This document shows, piece after piece, positions 54,513-64,000 of a stretch of 64,000 nucleotides of DNA. A model generated the notes under the pieces. It searched no databases. It had not been told where the DNA came from and saw only the letters and a program-made list of their open reading frames with translations. The DNA is taken from contig MVBO01000043.1 in NCBI GenBank assembly GCA_002261195.1, positions 5,114-69,113 on the forward strand, read 5' to 3'. The first letter of the stretch is position 1; every line of letters starts with the position of its first letter. The stretch is from Bifiguratus adelaidae. Taxonomy: Eukaryota > Mucoromycota > Endogonomycetes > Endogonales. Made by a program: the position numbers and the translations under genes.

Positions 54513-54705
54513 GGTGTCGATAAGCAGAGAATGATGGTGCTCAATCCCAATGCCAGTCCAAGGAACCACTGCATAAAGTGAGATCAGATCAGTTTCTTCT
54601 AGCTATATGACTCGTCTATAGCGTACAATTCATGTTCCTCTCTCTGATGCTGCCTCTAAAGTCTTGTCGCTCGGGTAGACTGTCTACAGGCTGTCACCTC
54701 ACGCC

Positions 54706-57397
54706 TCACCAAAACTTGAGTCCCTTCTTTTTGCGCTCAGCCTCACTCTTGGCACTCTGTCCACTTGTACTATGCACGCTACCACTCGACGTCTGATGTT
54801 GCAATGGAGGTGGGGCGAGCGTACCGGACGGAGCAGGTGGGGGTGGGGTGTTTCTCATGGCTTTTGGAGGATCGTCATCTCTTGGAGGTTGATAGCGTGG
54901 AATAATTGGAGGTAATTGCGGTACTGGTTTCCTGAGATCCTTCATATCCTCCATAAAATGGGTTGGCGTGACTATGTGACTTGAACCTTGATGCGAGTGT
55001 AAGGGATGGCAAAGGGGGACTGGGCAGGCAACTTACCGATATACACGTCCCTATTTTGCGCGTTCGCAATCTCGTACACACTGCGAATCTCTGAAAATGA
55101 CATGCCTCCAATGACAAAGACAATGACCTTGGCACCCATGCGGGGACCGGATGCACCTGCCTTTTGACCCCACTTGGGCTTGGTGCTTCTTAGGGATACG
55201 GGTATCTTGGCGGCGTCTTCTCTGTCCTTTTCGGCTTGCTCATTGTCTTCCGGTCTGGTGTAGGGGTATACGGCGGGATCTACAGTGTTACTAATATGTC
55301 CCTGCGTATAAAGAGTTATTCAGTATCCCCGCTGATGCACTGTCGCCATATTCACCTCCACAACTTTGCGAACGACCGGTACATAGCGACTCAATTCATA
55401 AGGCATGTCCTCATCGGCGCCCCTACGACTTCTCTCTCGCTTCTTCTTTTTATGCGTACCACGCGTCTTGGACAATTGGATACCGATGAGTGGTAGATTT
55501 TCAATAGCCATAGCCAGATCATGAGGGATATCGGCATGTTTGATCAACTTGCGACGGTCGTCGTCCAGGACACCGGTCTCGCGTGACATGATGTACAACA
55601 TGAGGAGGCGCGTCTTGTCCAACGGGCTTAGATAAGGGTCGTCAAGTAGAGGCACCATGTCCAAGACATTGGTTTTCGGCACCTGTCCATCGGCAGTCTC
55701 CCCGCAAGCCATGTTCTACAGCGAGCTACAGGTCAATGCGTTCCTGCGAAACGAAAGATTGCATCAACCATACCTGCTCCAGCGTCCCAACTTGGTTGAG
55801 TTTTGTCTTTTCGAATGCAGCCATGCAGTCTTGAGCAATGGAGATATGCGCCGAATACTGTCACGGGGATTGCAGCGTGAGCGAAAGAACAACCAAAAGG
55901 TTTGGTAATATATACCTTGGTTTTGAGGTCTTGGAATTGCGGAAGATTGGCCAGCGTGTCTTTCATATCCCGTAGACTCCTAACTGCATCTTCATGTTTG
56001 CTATGTCCGAGGCGTGAGCATCACAATTATTAATCTTTGTACGGGGCCACTCACGTTTGCTTGTTCTCGCGTAGAAATTCATTAAACTGGCTCACAAGCT
56101 TGTCTGTGCACTCGGCAATATGCATGTGTCTGATACCCATATACACCTGGTCGTCTTCGTCCAGAGTTACTTCCTTTTCGGCAATTGATCCATCAGCCTG
56201 CGAAAATTGGTATTTGTAGCGCGTTCCGTTGGCTTCAATGGGCAATAAGTCATTCATCATCGCTTGGTATGTGAACTCGTGAAGCAATGGCGCTGATGTG
56301 TCTGTAGTCCGATCAAGGATGATCAGAGCCGCGCGAGGCTGAGGTGGATTTTGTCTCGGCTATACGAAATCAGTGAGACTTTGCACACCTTTCACGAGCA
56401 AAAGCAAGCGCACTTACAGGGAAATTCGGATTCAATCGGCAATAATCTTCGAGTTCTTTTTGTACGAGCATAGCCAGTCTATATGGTAGAGATTTGTAGA
56501 TGACTCCTTCAGGTGGCTCAAGAGGTCGGTGATATCGAATAAGTGGGTTTTCTCTCAGGGTCAAGCATACTGACAAGAGTTGCTTGGCAAGTTTAGAGAG
56601 TTCTTCGTCAACCTCGCCCCGCGCCTCAGCACCGTACAACTTTAGAAAGCTCGTTGGTGATGCCAAGTTGAACACTGCTGACTCATACGCTGCAGAGGCG
56701 GATTAAAAGATGTCAAAGGCGAAGGATAGCTAGTCATTGCCTACCTTGGAAGTCGATATACATCTCTTTAAAAGTTTTGATCCAATCCTTCCCTCCTGCG
56801 CGTTTCAGTTTGGCATTCAACTCGTCATACAAGGCATCAGGAAGCGCTAATCGATCATAAGCACAACAATTGGTAGAAGCGCACAAAGGCAACCCACCAG
56901 CTGTAAAGTGAACATGCGCGGCGGCGTACATTGGGCTAGATCGTCGTGCGAAATCATCGAAAAGACGCAAAATGGACTCCCTACATGGTGTCAGAAAATA
57001 TATTGCTTCCAGACTTGGTGTTGGCTGACGCGGCCTCTCAAGAGTCTCTACTACTGTTGTCTAGAGGCGTTAGTACCTGCCTCAAGCATAAGCGCGAGAT
57101 GACTTACAGGTCACCTAAAAGAACGAAACCGGGCATTGTCAACACGGAAGAAATCGAGCACAACAAGGCAGACAGTCACTTACATCCTCATCCAAAATGT
57201 CCGACATCTTGCATGCAGACGATAGTATCTTGATGCTCTTTGCATCTACCACAACGATTTTCCATTTTCTTGCTGGTTGAATGGACCGTATGGTATCAAG
57301 AAAGCCTGCCAGCAAAACGTTCGTTTTAACCTAGCTACTTGTCTATACTAAAAGAATGATACTCACGCTTCTTTAAAGCGCCAGAGATGGAAGCCAT
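54706..57397 (-). CDS. SEC1: Sec1/Munc18 exocytosis protein, copy B
   Basis: A second Sec1-family gene, about a dozen exons, starting MASISGALKKRFLDTIRSIQ at 57397. Family blocks: KWKIVVVDAKSIKILSSACK, ILRLFDDFARRSSPMYAAAH, NLASPTSFLKLYGAEARGEV, ENPLIRYHRPLEPPEGVIYK, LIILDRTTDTSAPLLHEFTY, MVPLLDDPYLSPLDKTRLLM, KVIVFVIGGMSFSEIRSVYE, and a Pro-rich tail ending RKKKGLKFW. Gene structure mirrors copy A at 44487-47147, but residues differ roughly at every second position in blocks compared by eye, so the duplication is old. Copy B has a basic insertion (HKKKKRERSRRGADED) missing from copy A. Both appear intact. Which one serves general exocytosis cannot be told. Confidence 0.92.
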
Positions 57398-57720
57398 AGT
57401 TCCTCACTTGAGCCCCCTACCCTGACTGCAAGTGTTCACGTAGCGCGGTTGCACACTCTCTTAAAAGCCGTCACAAGTGACCGACAAATGAATCGAATAT
57501 TAACAAGACCATAAGCATTATCTGCCAGAAGCCTAAGCATACGCCGATGCATGAATCATTCCAAGCGATAAGCAGCCGCTTGTCACCAATAGCGTTCGCT
57601 TCAGGTGCTTGAGGAGGTCCAGCCATCAGAAACAATCGAACATCGACACGATCACGTGATTTTAACGTTAATCAGCTTCATCTGGATATGTAGGATCACC
57701 CTAGCGTAAAAATTTCTAAA
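57398..57720. promoter_or_regulatory. Spacer between Sec1 copy B and tRNA-Ser
   Basis: About 323 bp upstream of both the Sec1 copy B start (-) and the tRNA gene (+). No coding sequence or repeat is seen. Confidence 0.45.
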
Positions 57721-57813
57721 GACAGTATGCCGCAGTGGTCCACCGGGCCAGACTTGAATTATCGAGCTATCTGGTAGGCTTTGCCTTCGCAGGTTCAAAT
57801 CCTGCTGCTGTCG
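57721..57813 (+). tRNA. tRNA-Ser(UGA) with a short intron
   Basis: The acceptor stem GACAGTA pairs with TGCTGTC at the 3' end (one T-G pair), followed by discriminator G. The D stem is CCG/CGG. The anticodon stem CCAGA/TCTGG encloses CTTGAA, then about 10 nt that do not fit a seven-base loop and sit where tRNA introns belong (after position 37). Removing them leaves loop CTTGAAA with anticodon TGA. A long variable arm (class II) and a T arm GCAGG/CCTGC around TTCAAAT complete it. It closely resembles yeast tRNA-Ser(UGA). No CCA is encoded. Confidence 0.95.
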
Positions 57814-57817
57814 TAAA

Positions 57818-57828
57818 TTTTGTTTTTT
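57818..57828 (+). terminator. RNA polymerase III terminator of tRNA-Ser
   Basis: Four T bases start four bases after the tRNA end, then a G, then six T bases, with a further T-rich stretch beyond. T runs of four or more stop Pol III. Confidence 0.85.
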
Positions 57829-57897
57829 ATTCATTTCTTATTTTTTTTTCTTTTTCTGGATCAGTCTGACGGCGCGCGATACTCTTTTTCATCCCTC

Positions 57898-59453
57898 ATG
57901 TCCACTGAACAAGAGCCGGTAAAGGTAAGTGTATGCGTTACTGCTAGATTTGGAGGGTGAGAAGGGTGACTGGCAACCTTGTATCCGGTTAAAAAGTCAT
58001 TGCAATATTGGCGATGCGCTATCGTGAAGGAGAGTAATGAAGCATACTCTTGGTGGAGACACTACTGGGGTATTCGGGGACAGCTGACCAAGTTATGCTT
58101 AATTAGACCAACGGAGAGACTGCTGCTATGGATAACGTAGCCGAAAAGAAGGCTGCTATCCTGAAGCAAGTCGAGTTTTACTTCTCTGACTCCAATCTTC
58201 CCGTGGATACCTTTTTGAACACTCTGGTGCGTCAAAACCCTGAAGGATGTAGGTCAATGAGTGAATGGATCGCAAAGTAGCTTTGTCTGAAAGATTTATT
58301 GATGCGCTAGGGGTCCCAATTGCAATAATCAGCAACTTCAAGCGGATGAAAGAATTCAATGACCCTCAACTCGTTGTGGAGGCACTCAAGGAGTCTAGCG
58401 AATTGCTTGAAGTCAGCGAGGACAACTCCAAGGTTCGACGGAAGACCGCCGTTGCGCAAAGTGTAGACTACAATGCACGCTCTATCTATGCGGTAGGCTT
58501 TTCATTTCTGTTCAATCAATTTCAAATGCTTATGAAGATCTCTCATTTTGCAGAAAGGGTTTGAGACAGAGCCAAATTTGCAACGCAAGCTGGAAGAATA
58601 CTTTAGCACTTTGGGACAAGTCAAATCTGTTCGTCTTCGACGCGATGACGACAAGAATTTCAAGGTACGATCAAGGAGCATAATTGGCCATGTCCATGCG
58701 TTGACTTTTGCCCAGGGATCCGTCTTTGTTGAGTATTCGTCTGTAGAAGAGGCAAACGAGATCGCCAAGAAGAAGTTGGAATACAATGGCAAAGAGCTCC
58801 TGGTTATGACAAAGTAGGTTTCTACGGTTTTGTGAGCTTGCTCGCCGTCTTTGGCTGACATAATCTCACAGGAATGATTACATTGAATCAAAGCGGGAAA
58901 AATATGGCAGCGAATTTGGAAAGTACAAGCCCAAGGCTTCAAAATTTGATCAAACCCAAGGCCAGAAGCTTTCAAAGGATAGCATGCTTCACTTTAAGGG
59001 TATCGGACAAGATGTAACGACTGCCACCGGACTCCGAAGCAAATTCGCCAATATGGGCATGACTGTCAAATACGTTGTGTTTGATAAGGCCGAAGATCAA
59101 GGCGTAGCGTTTCTTCAAGATTCCACAGCAGACAAGATGGTGGAGAAGATCAAGGCAAACCCTGACGGATATAAGATTGGTGATGCTACCGCCACTGAAT
59201 ATAGATTGCCAACCGGTAGGTGTAAGCTGTTATCGATGGCACGAAGTCTATTATTGATTATTGTCATGTAGATGAAGAATCTGTCACTTACCTAGCAAAG
59301 GCGGAGGCCATCAAGAGTCGAGCTTCCGAAAAACGTCAGGGCGGCCGCGGAGGCAAAGGAAATAAGCAAAACGGAAAGGGAAATGCTAAGCGAGCAGTCG
59401 AAGGCGGAGCCGACCGGCCTCAGAAGCAGGCGAAGACGGATGCTGAAGAATAG
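57898..59453 (+). CDS. LHP1: La protein (Lhp1), RNA chaperone for Pol III transcripts
   Basis: La binds the UUU-OH ends of new Pol III transcripts, including pre-tRNAs, and protects them in the nucleus. Several exons join from the ATG at 57898 (MSTEQEPVK). The La motif carries KKAAILKQVEFYFSDSNLPV, VDTFLNTLVRQNPEGWVPIA and IISNFKRMKEF. The first RRM contains GFETEPNLQRKLEEYFSTLG, VKSVRLRRDDDKNFK and GSVFVEYSSVEEANEIAKKK. A second RRM-like domain follows (SMLHFKGIGQDVTTATGLRS, GVAFLQDSTADKMVEKIKAN). The end is basic and Gly-rich (KRQGGRGGKGNKQNGKGNAK). It starts 84 bp after the tRNA-Ser gene on the same strand. Confidence 0.93.
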
Positions 59454-59634
59454 TCGCATTTTCCCTTTAATCGAACCAATGCATGATAGAATCCGTGTAA
59501 CAATAAAAACAATGGCTACAGATGATCGTTTCTTTTTCTTCTTCCTTGTTATAGCGGATTGAAGGTGTAAAATGTAAACGTAGAGGTGAGGAAGGAAACT
59601 TTACAAATTAAGCGAAATTGCAACTATATAACGT
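59454..59634. other. 3' intergenic region between convergent genes
   Basis: This 181-bp AT-rich spacer holds the 3' ends of LHP1 (+) and FKS1 (-). Nothing else is seen. Confidence 0.5.
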
Positions 59635-62600
59635 CTATGGTATTGATGGGGCTGTCCACGTAGTTTGCGTCTTGAGCACCAAAGGAACCGTAATCATTGC
59701 CGCGAATGCCAGGTAGACCAATATGAACAGCAGTCCATAAGTGATAAACACAAATCGCCGTTTTTGTTTCCTCTTTGGAGATAGAACAGGTTCACGTATT
59801 TGCTTGCTGGGTCGAAGCCAGAACAGCATTACCATGTGTAGCCTGTCTAGACCAGGAATGATGCAGAGTGGGAAGAGCAAGAAGAGAAGGACGTGACCAA
59901 GGAGAAAGTCGGTAGCGAACATGGTCATTTCCACAATCTTGACAATAAATTCTCGGAACGGTTGAGTCATGAACTCCGCGAAGCCGAATCCTCTGTCGTG
60001 CCAAGTACCAGACCACCATGCCTTGTTCGCATCATCTTGCCGAATTTCCCGAGTGAGGAAGACTGTCCAAAGAAACTTGAAAATGAACCGTTGCACCGCA
60101 GCTATGCACAACAGACCCAGCAAAGTCTCACTGAAGTTCCATCGTTGCGTGTACCAAAAGACCTCGATGGAAGCCACAAGAGTGAGTACCGCCCACGTAT
60201 GTGCAATACCAGCAGTCCATGATCCGAAAGAGGGGAAGCAATTGCCCATCATCGGTCCCATGAGAATGGCAAGGGATCCGAGGACCAATAGCATGGCTGC
60301 ATTGGCAGCAATTGGTCCCAAAGCGAAAATGAGCACGTACATGATGGAAGACGAGTTTCCTGTGTTTGAAAGTGTGTGATTGCTTGGATTGAAGCTCAAA
60401 ACGAACGAGTAGCTCAAGAAGGTGATGAACGCGATCACCAGAGGAATGAAGAGCTCCGAAAAGAAGACGACAGAGAGATGCGGTCTAGGAACATCTACGG
60501 ACAGCTTCTCACCGCGATCACCAAGCTTCGGTCGTCGATATCCAGTTAGCCGTGTCCTCGTCAGTCGACAATAAGCCGCCCATGAATTGGCATGACTTCG
60601 GACGTTGCCTCTCGATAGCCATCGCAAAAACTCGCGGTAGTCCACGATAAAGTCGATGAGGTTGAATTGCGAAGGGTTGAACAAGAAGGGACAGACGATC
60701 AAGGCGATGCCGGTGATCCAAAAGTAGATCAGGTAGGGACTCCAGTACGTCAGCGTCACAAAAAGAAGCATGAACATTGTTCTGAAACCAAAGTAGATGC
60801 TCGGCCCTGCAAATCGAGAGTACAACATCGAAAAGGGAATGCGAGCAGTCGCGAAACCTCTGCCGGTGGCAATGTATCGTGCACCACCAAAAGTCAAATC
60901 CGACAAGATCGAGTTGGTGTAGATTTGGGTGACGAAAACTTCGAAGAGAGGCGACAGGGAGAGGAATTGCTTCCCAAGCCGGGTAATGCTCCGGATGAAA
61001 CCTTTCTCGGTGAGCTCTTGGAGAAATAGAGGCAAAAATGCAATGAACACCACCAAGAAGATCGAAATGATGCATCGGGTAATCCAATCGTAGATAGGTA
61101 CCAAATTATAACAACCGGGTGGACCAAGTTCCGTGCCAGGTGGGGCCTTGGGGTTGTACGAGCACACGAGTAACACTGAGTTCATGGAACCGATGAACAT
61201 GAGCACAATCATGAACAATTGAACTGCAAGCATGATGAAGATATTGTTGATTTGAAAACCCGGATGCGCGTAGTAGAAGGTCAGGAACCTATCCAAAGGA
61301 AGTTGCGTGCCAAGATAGTAATATTCTCGAGAAAGCATCTGTTCTCCCATGCCAGTACCAATCTTCGTGGTGAAGTTGAGGATAGAAGCAAACCCGAGAT
61401 CACGGCCTTTGCCACATTGATAGTATTCAGTGTGCTTGATTCTTCCCCCCCGTTGGAAGGCATTCATGCCGGCGTAGATATCTTCGTTCAGGTGCAAACC
61501 CTTCTGGGCTTTGCTGACTCCACCACGAGTGGTCATAAAGGTTGCGTTTAAGAAATCCGGGTGACCGTAATGAAGCTTGCCGCCAATTTTGGCCATGTTT
61601 CTTTGAGACAGCGTGCCAAACGTCTGTTCCTTTCCAGCAGCTACATCCCCAAGCACACCAATGTTCTCGGAGAAGATGTACTCTCGCGCGCCAACGATAG
61701 CTACTGGATTAGGTACATCTGTATTGTAGTTTGGATTGTATGGGGAAGCGGGAGGTGCAACGTATTCTTCGAACTCTCCGAGCATATTTCTAATCTTGAT
61801 GCATTCCTCCAAATAATTGTCTTGATTTGCATCAACCAATTGAAGGTATTCACCGCGATAATAGATTAGCGCATGGTTTTGGTTATCTGCCTTGCCGTCG
61901 CCAAGGATCGGGTTTCCTGGAAGTCGAACCCGATATTTAGGCTTACGGGTTCCATCCGGGAACACTTCGGAGTAACCGTCGATGAGAGTGGAGAAGAAAA
62001 CCGGATCTCCGCCTTCCACTAGAGGAGGCTCTTCCTCGATATAGGCAATTTGCAGGTCAGGATACGCACGAAGCAAAAAGTCTGCATTCTCCCTCTCCTC
62101 GCGATTGAACTTGGCGAAACGCTGCATGGCAATCAAGTATCTGAATTTGCGCCTGGTGATTTTCTCAATCTCACGATCTAGCAGAAATGGATCCTCGCTG
62201 TACATTTGCACCAAATCAGGATTCTCGACGCGATAGAGCAACTTGAGTGCCTTTTGATAGTTCATGAAACCAGACACTGTGCGATACAGAGTCTGCGCTC
62301 TGAGTGAAGCCCAAATTCGGGTACGAACCGTAAATTCGGGGGATGCTGTCTTGAACCCAACGCTATAATAGGCGAAGTCATCGAGGTTTGCTTCTTTGCG
62401 AGCTTTGTTGTTTGAGCCACTTCCAGTAGCCTTACTGCCACTACTTGAAGTCATCTTCTCCGATATTTCTTCGGCAGAATCGGTCGCTGTCGTCATGGTA
62501 TAATCGAAAGAAGAAGGTAATCCGACACCACTCTCCTCCGCCAGCATGCGTGTATCACGGACAAAGTTATCCCATTCCACAGGATGAAGTTGCTTCAAGT

Positions 62601-64000
62601 ACTCCAACAATGTTACCCTGCTATTTTCGTCTTCTCGCAAGATTTCACGCAATGATAAAAGCACCTTCTCCGAGTAATGAGGAGTCAACACCGTGAAAGT
62701 AGGTGTATTCTCTACCGGCAACGGCGCGGGCATCGGCGTTGCCAGACTCTGCGAGAAAAATCCAATCCGACGTTCTGCTTCGCTGAATTCCGGATAGTAT
62801 TCGTCCTTTTGAGATACTTTGCGATTCGGATCAAAGAAAGTCGGGGGCTTGAGAATCCTCTTGTTATCCTCTTCAACCTACGGCGATTGTTAGGAACCAA
62901 CTAAGAGGTGTCGTAGCGTCGCGAAGGCATTCTTACCTGCTGGTACAACAACCTTTGCACATGATTGATACTCAATAAATGCTCGCGGTACATGGTGATG
63001 ACCAGTCCATTCCATAACTGAGCGCAAAGTACTTTAGGCTTGTACTTTTGCACCTGAGCGCCATTTGTGACCAGTATGTTCTCGTACAGTCGCTTCGGCA
63101 CGCGAGCAAATATAGCTCTAAACGGAGTGAGCACGTTGAAGCCAAAGTGAAATGCTTCGCAGATCGAGAAGATGGCGTTCCACAGAATGTACCACAAATA
63201 GGTGTCGAGGAAGAAGAGTACCAAATCCATAAAGCACATCAAGACAAGCGTGATGACAGGCATATATCTGCATAGAGTTCCACCCATCACGCTATCGCCG
63301 CAATTGAGAACTCGCATACCAGACATCACTTTAAGGGAGTCGATAAAGGACCGTGTGAGGAAGAAATATGACTCGGCGAATTTGGAAGCGAACACGCAGA
63401 CCCACAGGGCTATTGAGAGCAATTGATCCTTGAATCTTAGAGGCGCAAAGCTAGCCGTAAAAGTGGATGAGGCGAGAGTCTTGCGAGATCGTTTAGAGCG
63501 GATGGAGAACAATCTTGAGCTTGGTAAGATCGCAAAGCAGAGAGTGGTGATCACGCCGATGCAGAATTGGACCAGGGAAACAATCATTGCGGTATTGCTT
63601 GTACGATTGAAGACTACCACGTAGATCATTGGCCCAAAATTGATCAGAAACACGAGGCAGAGGAGAAGAACCTTGCGAGTAAGGACACCAACCGTCTTCC
63701 AGGTCAGAGGTACATAGGCGTATTCAGCCATTGCGTTGATCAGCATGAATACGGTAGCAATGGCACCACCAAGACCGACAATGGACCACTGCACAGGAGT
63801 TTCCTGCGCCGCAATCTTAGGATTCGGATTAAGATAGAGAAATGGAGCATTGGCCGTGTTGTAGAACCAAAAGGCGCAGACGTGAATGATCCAGATGCGG
63901 GTGAAGTTGACCGTGACGTGTAACCATGTTCGCTTCTCTTTGTACGTCTTAGTAAAGGCTGCTTCCCAGTCGACGTTCTTGAGATGAAAATATCGCTGCG
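59635..64000 (-). CDS. FKS1: 1,3-beta-glucan synthase catalytic subunit, 5' part beyond window
   Basis: Plasma-membrane enzyme that polymerises UDP-glucose into cell-wall beta-1,3-glucan; target of echinocandins. Two exons are seen (62937 to past 64000, and 59635-62877), split by a 59-nt intron, so the N-terminal region lies outside. From the edge inward: RYFHLKNVDWEAAFTKTYKE, a first membrane cluster (MIYVVVFNRTSNTAMIVSLV), the start of the large cytosolic catalytic domain (FFDPNRKVSQKDEYYPEFSE, VTLLEYLKQLHPVEWDNFVR), then LPGNPILGDGKADNQNHALI, NQDNYLEECIKIRNMLGEFE, EYIFSENIGVLGDVAAGKEQ, GKLHYGHPDFLNATFMTTRG, GRIKHTEYYQCGKGRDLGFA, and a C-terminal cluster of many membrane spans. All conserved blocks are intact. 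The short C-terminus ends WTAPSIP. Confidence 0.95.

Noticed and set aside
60518-61087. Long minus-strand frame rich in His and Arg within FKS1
   Set aside because: It is a shadow of the FKS1 membrane region in another frame.
1-64000. Transposons, LTR elements, virus-like remnants or CRISPR arrays
   Set aside because: I saw no reverse transcriptase, integrase, transposase, capsid-like frame, long terminal or inverted repeat, or spaced direct repeat array.
14423-64000. A cell-wall gene cluster joining the chitin synthase and FKS1
   Set aside because: The two genes are about 40 kb apart with many unrelated genes between them.

Overview
This is nuclear DNA of a fungus. Nearly every gene is broken by short GT-AG introns (about 45-110 nt). 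The products are fungal: a 1,3-beta-glucan synthase, a chitin synthase fused to a myosin-like head, sterol C5-desaturase, a Clg1/Pho80-type cyclin and an Rsm25-type mitoribosomal protein. The myosin-headed chitin synthase and the general gene set suggest an early-diverging filamentous lineage such as Mucoromycota, but this is inference and no species is claimed. I see no CRISPR array, phage, operon or recognisable transposon. The window is ordinary gene-dense chromosome, about 30 protein genes and one tRNA gene.

Layout. 0-6 kb: start of an unknown gene cut by the left edge, a GRAM-VASt sterol-transfer protein (-) and an Arb2-domain protein (+). 6-14 kb: a Crz1-like zinc-finger regulator, a DUF7137-like secreted protein, mitoribosomal mS23, tRNA methylase Trm11 and an EI24-like membrane protein. 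14-24 kb: the myosin-like/chitin synthase fusion, a class II aldolase/adducin protein and a PX-PB1 protein. 24-27 kb: U2AF small subunit and SF3B4 head to head, then a METTL21-type methyltransferase. 27-39 kb: a membrane group with Slm1, an SMP/C2 tricalbin-like protein, Erg3, an arrestin-like protein, an unknown protein and Lsb5. 39-49 kb: DNA ligase I, a Cid1-type nucleotidyltransferase, a first Sec1 and peroxisomal Pcs60. 49-59.5 kb: a cyclin with a long pyrimidine-rich leader, a mitochondrial LEA-like protein, a C2H2 protein, a second Sec1 in inverted orientation, tRNA-Ser(UGA) and the La protein. 59.6-64 kb: FKS1, continuing past the right edge.

Themes. Several genes serve the cell surface: sterol synthesis and transport, ER-plasma membrane contacts, TORC2 signalling, exocytosis, and chitin and glucan synthesis. 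A second group handles RNA: U2AF35, SF3B4, Trm11, La, tRNA-Ser, the Cid1-type enzyme and Arb2. Apart from close spacing and shared promoters, nothing shows that these groups are one regulated unit.

Most worth a second look: a DNA ligase I whose N-terminus carries a PCNA-binding box followed by three ubiquitin-interacting motifs; a chitin synthase whose myosin-like head has lost the ATP-binding P-loop; two diverged Sec1 genes 7.6 kb apart; two 3'-splice-site/branch-site recognition factors sharing a 131-bp promoter; a 51-nt in-frame intron inside the Slm1 PH domain; and three GC-AG introns.
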